Positions 19,528 to 24,173 of a stretch of DNA of 24,173 nt are shown in pieces. Each line of letters starts with the position of its first letter. Position 1 is the stretch's first letter. The position numbers were made by a program, and so were the translations under genes. The DNA lies in contig UQEF01000039.1 of assembly GCA_900540045.1 (NCBI GenBank), positions 1-24,173 of the forward strand. The letters run 5' to 3'. The notes beneath the pieces are model-generated. The model made no database searches, was not told where the DNA came from, and saw nothing but the letters and a program-made list of their open reading frames with translations. Origin of the DNA: an uncultured Eubacteriales bacterium (GTDB lineage: Bacteria; Bacillota; Clostridia; Christensenellales; Aristaeellaceae).

Positions 19528-22500
19528 TTACCCGACGGCTGTGCCGCCGCTGTTGTAGACCACTTGCAGATAGGGCTTGTAGGTATTGTCCGTTCCTGCC
19601 ATGCGCATATAGCAGTTCGACCAGTTGGCGGAGCCAAAGTTGTAGGGCGACTCGTACAGGCACAGGCCGCCGTACGTTCCGTTCGCCAGCCCCTGCACCG
19701 CGGCAAGCGGAATGGCGAACGTCGCCTGCTGCGCGCGGCCAATGGTGCCGATGGCCCCGTAGTTTGCCGCGATGGACGGCGCGCCGCTGGCCGTGGTGTT
19801 GGTGATGGCGCACAGGTAAAGCGTCCTGGCCGCGCCGGAGCCGCTGCCGGTTTTGCGATACAGGGTGAGCGTCGCGGACTTGACCGTCTTGCCGGAGAGC
19901 GCGCCCCGCAGACCTCCAAACCACATGCAGCCGTAGTTCCAGCTCAGGCCGGCGGAATACCCGGCCTCCGAATACACGCCCTGCACCACGTCCACCGTAT
20001 CCGTGCGCCAGCCGCCGCGATAGGACTTGGTGAGCGTGGCGTACTGCACCGTCGTGCTGTCCGGGACAACCACCGGGATGGCCGTGCCGTAGTCCACGGT
20101 CACGTTGGCGTCGAACAGCTGTCCATTGTTACCGGCGACGCGGCTGCCGTTTGGGACTGTTCCGGTGGCGATGATGTACCCCGCATAGGTAACCATGGCC
20201 CAGGTGCAGGAGCCTTTGCAGTTGTGTACGACCGCGTGCGCCAGATAGACCTCCAACCCCTGAATGGCGTTGTACATCCCCACGGTCTGCAAATGCACGG
20301 TGGAAGCCCGGCAGTAGATAGCGTCATAGGTCGTTCCGTTGGCGTCCAGCGTACAACCCATAAGCTCCACATACGTGCTGGTTACACATTCCAGCAGATA
20401 GGGATTGCGATTGCTGCCGGAGAGAGCGCGACACTCTCTCAGAGACACACTTTGAAAGTAAATGTGTGCTGAACAGCCATAGACCTTAATATAGCTGTTC
20501 AAGCAGCAAGTGCTGTAACCGTAGATCATCAGTCTGCCGGGGCCGGTGACTCCCTGAATGAGCACGCCGGAAGGATCATAGACATCCGTTCCGCTGCTGG
20601 GCAGATAGATATTGACATTCTGGGTCAGGTATTTTCCGTTTACCGCCTTGACCGCCTCGCTCAGAGATCGGAAGTAGGTGGTGCTGGTCCCGTTATAGGA
20701 TGGATTCACAATCAGTGTGGTTGGCCCGGCATACGCCTTGGCCACGGAGTCGGAGATGATCTCATCCGCATACAGTTCCCGGAAACCCACATTGCCGTTG
20801 GCACTCATCTCCATGAGGACGTTTTCGTTGTTTGCAGGGTCAAGGAGCTGGAGCAGAAAGTTTTCCGTGGTGATGGCGACGTTGTTTCCTCCAATGGTGA
20901 TGCCGCTGGTCTTGAGCTCCTGCGCGCCGACGGCTATCCATGCCGAGCCCGTATACCGCTTGAGAATGGGCGGTGAAAGGGATGTGTCCAGCCAGAGCAT
21001 GTTGGTGTAGAGGGTGGTGGGCGCGGTATTGCTGCGATAGACCTTCTCGGTGTTGTAGAGCGAAGTGCTGACCTTAAGCGCGATGTTGTTGGCGTTTTGC
21101 GTGATGCGGGACTCCGCATCGGTCATACGCCTCGCCATGCCATAGATGTCCTCGGGCGCGGCGCTCCAGTCCGTCCAGTTACTCAGCACCTCCAGCTTGA
21201 CGTTGCGGAAGCGAACCGTGCCGGTTGTTCCGTTTGCCGAAGCTGTGCCCAGCGCAAAGTACGCGATTGCGACAGGGTTGTACGAAGTCAGATTCAGCGG
21301 CCCATACCGCAAGCGCACCCAGTCCTCATCCGACGCCACAAAGCTGGCGTCTGTTGTACGCAGATACCAGCCCAGGCCAGAGGTCTTCAGCACGCCCGCA
21401 TCCATGTACTGGTAATACACCCAGAACCCTGAGTAGATGCCGGGCGTCGTGGCTTCCGAGGCATCGACGTTCTGCCTTTGGATGTCCAGAGAAATGCGAA
21501 TGGCGGATCCGCTGCTGCTATGAGAAAAAAGATCATCCGACACGGGCAATGTCTTTTGAACCAGATAGGTTGCGCTTCCATCTTCATCGTAATAGCGGTT
21601 GTCGGTAAAAAGGAAAGGCCCGTCGCTTTCCAAGCAGTAATTCCGACCTTCGTATTTTTCAAAGGCGTAGAGCGCGGACGCCGCCACCGTCGCCGTGATG
21701 GCCTGCGGGGTGATTTTCTGCTCGGCAGACTGCACGCGTGTGGAAAGGGAATTGACCTCCGTCTGATCCGCCTTGAGTGCGATGGCAGCGTCGGTCTGCT
21801 CAAAACGGGTGGCCATCTCCCGGCGTGTTTCGTCGATGGCAACAGAAGCCTCATAGGCCACTTGAGACAGTGGCTTGAACGCGCCGTCCACGAAGCGGTA
21901 GAGCGGGTGCTCCGGAAACAGTGTGGTCTGGTATTCGCCGGTGAGCGTGCCCAGAGCCATGTAGGTCAGCCCGTCTTCCTCCGTAGGAACGGTGCTGGTC
22001 AGGTAGTTTTCCACCGGCGTGAACGTCGTTCCAGCCAGAATACCCACAAGATAGCAGGTTGTACCGACGGTTCCGGAGAAATCGGGGTCGGCATTACGCA
22101 GGTAGCAGAAGGGATAAGTAAGATAGAAACCAGCGCCGTACGCCCCGGCAGATACCGCGGAGGCACAGTAGAGTATCGGCCGGGTTACATCGAAAGGCAC
22201 CGAGTTTGTCACCTGAAAACAGCCTTCTTCATCCCCGACGGCGAGCCTTCCCGCACTGATGGCGGACTTGGCCTTGAGGGTCGTTCCGATGCGAATGCGG
22301 TCGTAGGTATCGGTGTTGTAGTTGGCGTCTGCCCACCAGCCTTTGGGAATGGATGTGGAATAGATGACGACATTTTCCCGGTAGGTCAATCGCACGACAT
22401 TTCCGGAGGTGTACTGCGTGCCTAGCCGTGTACTGCCGCCAAAGTAGCATGGAATCGCACCGGTAGTGCTGCCGTCCGCAAGCGTAAGATCGAGCGTTAC

Positions 22501-24173
22501 GTTGCTTCCGGAGCCGACAGGCAGCCAATAGGTAATTTGCTGTCCATCGTGAAGTTCCGAAAAGCTGACGTTTCCCGTCCACGCTGCGGTGTACGAGGTC
22601 TGTGTGCCCACCACAAACTCCGGACCGGAACCAGTCACTGCGATGGCGGCAAGATCCTCCTTGTATTGATCGCTGCCCGTGACGGTGGACACAATCGCGT
22701 CCTCCGTGAGCTTCAGTTCCGCCGCGCTGACCCGTTCATTCAGCGCGTCCAGGTCCTCCTTGTCCGCCTTGCCCGAGACCATGAGCTTCAGATAGGTGTT
22801 GGAGGTGATGTCCATGGCGTTCAGGGCGGAGACGGTCGCCTCGCGAGCGAAGAGCGTATCCACATCGAGGTTGGCGGCGATGAGGCCTCGGATGACGGCA
22901 TTGTTGGCGAAGATGTCCTGCACGTTGAGCGTCCCGGCGGTGATGGTGCCCTCGATGATCTTCTCTCCGCCGTCGATGCTCTGGTCCGCCACGTCGTCGT
23001 TGGCAATCTGCTTGAGCGTCGTGACGACCTGCCCGCCTTCGTCCACGGACACCGAATAAAAATGGCCGTCCGTGCCTTTGACCACCAGCTCGCCGACCGT
23101 CAGGGAGACCATGTTCGCCTCGGTCACGGCCAGGCGCGCGATGTAAAGCTTGCCCGCCGTGCCCTGGGTGATGATGGCGGTATCGGTGGCCAGATCTTTG
23201 ATGTGCGACCAGTCGATATCGGCGGTCTGCATCTGGGCCTTGACGATCTCCGCCGTGGCGGCCGTAAGCGTGGTGATGGCCGCCCAGTCGATGTTCGCCT
23301 CGTCGATGGCGGCGGCGGTGATCTGCGCCTTGCTGATCTGCGCGATGCTGGCGGTGAGCGCCTCAATATCCGCCCAGCGGATGTCCGCGCTCACGATATT
23401 GGCCGTGGTCAGCTGCGCCGCGGCGATCATGGCCACGGAGGCATAGAGGTTGTCGGTGGTGACGCTGCCCGCGGCCAGCTCCTTGATTTTAGCCGTCACC
23501 GCGGTGAGCGCGTTGACGCTTAGCGTGTCGATGAGCGCCTCCGCGATGTGGGCGCGAGTGATGCAGGCGTCCTGGATATGCGCGCCGCGGATAGCCGCGT
23601 TTTTGATCTGAAGCGACCCGACCGCACCGTTTTGCAGATGACCGGAGCCGATGGAGTTGAGCATCAGCTTCGTACCGCTGATCGACCCGGACGCCAGCTG
23701 ACGGGCGGAAATGGTCGTACCCTCCAGCGATTCAGCCGCCGTTCCCAGCGTTACGCTGGTGTACTTGCGAGTCAGACAGTCGTAGGTATACTGCGTCATG
23801 CGCATGGTCACTTCGAAGCCCAGACGCCTTGCGATCACACGAACGGCATCACCGAGGAAGATATCGGAGAGTGCGGCGAACTGCTTGTACTCTTCAGTAT
23901 CTTTGCAGTTCACGAAGTCCACCTTCAGCGTGACCGTGGGCATATCACACCCGGCATCGTATTCGGCTTGTGCGGCGCTGCGCATGTCCTGATAGCAGGA
24001 TGTCAGGCTCTTGTAGTTATCGCCTTCAGCTACCTCCTTTGCTTCGGACACCGGAAGGTGAATCCATTTCGGATGCGGGAAAGCGCCGATGTTCGGACTG
24101 TCGATGTACAGTTCCGGGAGATACAGCACATTGCCGTCTGCGTCCTCGCCCGTGGGCATGATGCGCGTGACGG
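19528..24173 (-). CDS. Phage tail-spike / receptor-binding protein (5' end outside window)
   Basis: At least 1547 residues; the frame is still open at the right edge. The visible N-terminus (YIDSPNIGAFPHPKWIHLPV, then TVTLKVDFVNCKDTEEYKQF, then ALSDIFLGDAVRVIARRLGF) is the end of a Prophage_tail/endopeptidase-type domain that attaches to the tail tip. Then come a long repeated helical stalk (AIRGAHIQDACITRAHIAEA and imperfect repeats of ...WxDIxxLTAxxAxIxKAQ), coiled coils, two beta-rich modules, a CBM-like jelly roll region, a pectate-lyase-like beta-helix (RSLSEAVKAVNGKYLTQNVN and the LLECVTSTYVELMGCTLDAN runs) and a C-terminal beta module (VKSATLTLYRKTGSGSGAAR). It should recognise and perhaps degrade host surface polysaccharide. 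Confidence 0.85.
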   Translation of the reverse strand, partial: VTRIMPTGEDADGNVLYLPELYIDSPNIGAFPHPKWIHLPVSEAKEVAEGDNYKSLTSCYQDMRSAAQAEYDAGCDMPTVTLKVDFVNCKDTEEYKQFAALSDIFLGDAVRVIARRLGFEVTMRMTQYTYDCLTRKYTSVTLGTAAESLEGTTISARQLASGSISGTKLMLNSIGSGHLQNGAVGSLQIKNAAIRGAHIQDACITRAHIAEALIDTLSVNALTAVTAKIKELAAGSVTTDNLYASVAMIAAAQLTTANIVSADIRWADIEALTASIAQISKAQITAAAIDEANIDWAAITTLTAATAEIVKAQMQTADIDWSHIKDLATDTAIITQGTAGKLYIARLAVTEANMVSLTVGELVVKGTDGHFYSVSVDEGGQVVTTLKQIANDDVADQSIDGGEKIIEGTITAGTLNVQDIFANNAVIRGLIAANLDVDTLFAREATVSALNAMDITSNTYLKLMVSGKADKEDLDALNERVSAAELKLTEDAIVSTVTGSDQYKEDLAAIAVTGSGPEFVVGTQTSYTAAWTGNVSFSELHDGQQITYWLPVGSGSNVTLDLTLADGSTTGAIPCYFGGSTRLGTQYTSGNVVRLTYRENVVIYSTSIPKGWWADANYNTDTYDRIRIGTTLKAKSAISAGRLAVGDEEGCFQVTNSVPFDVTRPILYCASAVSAGAYGAGFYLTYPFCYLRNADPDFSGTVGTTCYLVGILAGTTFTPVENYLTSTVPTEEDGLTYMALGTLTGEYQTTLFPEHPLYRFVDGAFKPLSQVAYEASVAIDETRREMATRFEQTDAAIALKADQTEVNSLSTRVQSAEQKITPQAITATVAASALYAFEKYEGRNYCLESDGPFLFTDNRYYDEDGSATYLVQKTLPVSDDLFSHSSSGSAIRISLDIQRQNVDASEATTPGIYSGFWVYYQYMDAGVLKTSGLGWYLRTTDASFVASDEDWVRLRYGPLNLTSYNPVAIAYFALGTASANGTTGTVRFRNVKLEVLSNWTDWSAAPEDIYGMARRMTDAESRITQNANNIALKVSTSLYNTEKVYRSNTAPTTLYTNMLWLDTSLSPPILKRYTGSAWIAVGAQELKTSGITIGGNNVAITTENFLLQLLDPANNENVLMEMSANGNVGFRELYADEIISDSVAKAYAGPTTLIVNPSYNGTSTTYFRSLSEAVKAVNGKYLTQNVNIYLPSSGTDVYDPSGVLIQGVTGPGRLMIYGYSTCCLNSYIKVYGCSAHIYFQSVSLRECRALSGSNRNPYLLECVTSTYVELMGCTLDANGTTYDAIYCRASTVHLQTVGMYNAIQGLEVYLAHAVVHNCKGSCTWAMVTYAGYIIATGTVPNGSRVAGNNGQLFDANVTVDYGTAIPVVVPDSTTVQYATLTKSYRGGWRTDTVDVVQGVYSEAGYSAGLSWNYGCMWFGGLRGALSGKTVKSATLTLYRKTGSGSGAARTLYLCAITNTTASGAPSIAANYGAIGTIGRAQQATFAIPLAAVQGLANGTYGGLCLYESPYNFGSANWSNCYMRMAGTDNTYKPYLQVVYNSGGTAVG
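23200..23390 (-). repeat. Imperfect internal repeats in the tail-spike stalk
   Basis: Within the tail-spike gene, codons for a W-x2-I...LTAxxAxIxKAQ...I-D unit recur. The Trp codons lie near 23374, 23284 and 23209, giving units of 30 and 25 codons, the second with a 5-codon deletion. Similar but weaker copies continue to about 23480. Such repeats extend helical tail stalks and can change length by slippage. Confidence 0.5.

Noticed and set aside
19517..19924. N-terminal extension of the twin-CBM protein
   Set aside because: It overlaps the tail-spike gene in another frame; the internal ATG at 19516 has AAGGAGG at good spacing and starts a normal N-terminus.
19516..20472. Plus-strand frame over the tail-spike gene
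   Set aside because: It is antisense to a long protein with clear tail domains, and no start signal is visible. Several other long frames across 20000-24173 are rejected for the same reason.
1..24173. CRISPR array
   Set aside because: No regularly spaced repeats of 23-40 bases with unique spacers were seen; the repeats at 3042-3152 are too short and too close.

Overview
The window looks like DNA from a moderately GC-rich Firmicute of the class Clostridia, of the kind common in animal gut. The grounds are strong AGGAGG ribosome sites before almost every gene, prophage late proteins of a Clostridia type (CHAP/PG-binding/SH3 endolysin, BlyA-like holin, tail-spike protein with helical and beta-helix parts), and mobile-element gene families typical of that group. 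No rRNA, tRNA or CRISPR array was seen, so the species cannot be named.

Layout. Positions 1-2480 (+) are host-like cell-surface polysaccharide genes: the last codons of one gene, then two family-4 glycosyltransferases joined by an ATGA overlap. A 120-aa protein of unknown function (2475-2837, -) converges on them, followed by a strong bidirectional terminator and a cluster of helically phased short repeats (3042-3152). Positions 3156-10126 are an accessory region of small genes: a 79-aa XRE regulator, a secreted 144-aa protein, a hidden 53-aa membrane microprotein, an AT-rich 596-aa protein with a HEPN-type RNase motif and a near-consensus promoter, a minus-strand string of five overlapping tiny genes ending in an AbrB/DUF2442 protein cut short, another XRE regulator with a near-perfect promoter, a conserved coiled-coil protein, an IS3-OrfA-like HTH protein and a Phd-type antitoxin with no visible toxin.

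Positions 10343-16865 hold two divergent XRE regulators over a shared 155-bp control region, a terminator, and a six-gene plus-strand operon whose genes overlap or nearly touch: a resolvase-like protein that has lost its catalytic serine, an intact large serine recombinase with an unusual C-terminal domain, two further proteins that appear to carry versions of that domain, a ParB-N-like protein and a DUF6551 protein. This operon is the best candidate for an undescribed system. The likely job is site-specific recombination of the element with accessory or regulatory factors, but this is inference.

Positions 16958-24173 (-) are the 3' end of a phage late operon, reading leftwards: tail-spike/receptor-binding protein (5' end outside the window), a tail-associated protein with two CBM5/12-like modules, a small membrane protein, a holin and an endolysin, closed by a terminator that faces the recombinase operon. 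The simplest reading is a mosaic prophage whose left end lies between the glycosyltransferase operon and about position 3400, with the recombinase operon next to the lysis genes and cargo genes near the edge. The late genes and glycosyltransferases are visibly GC-rich, the recombinase operon intermediate, and 4400-6500 AT-rich, which suggests separate origins.
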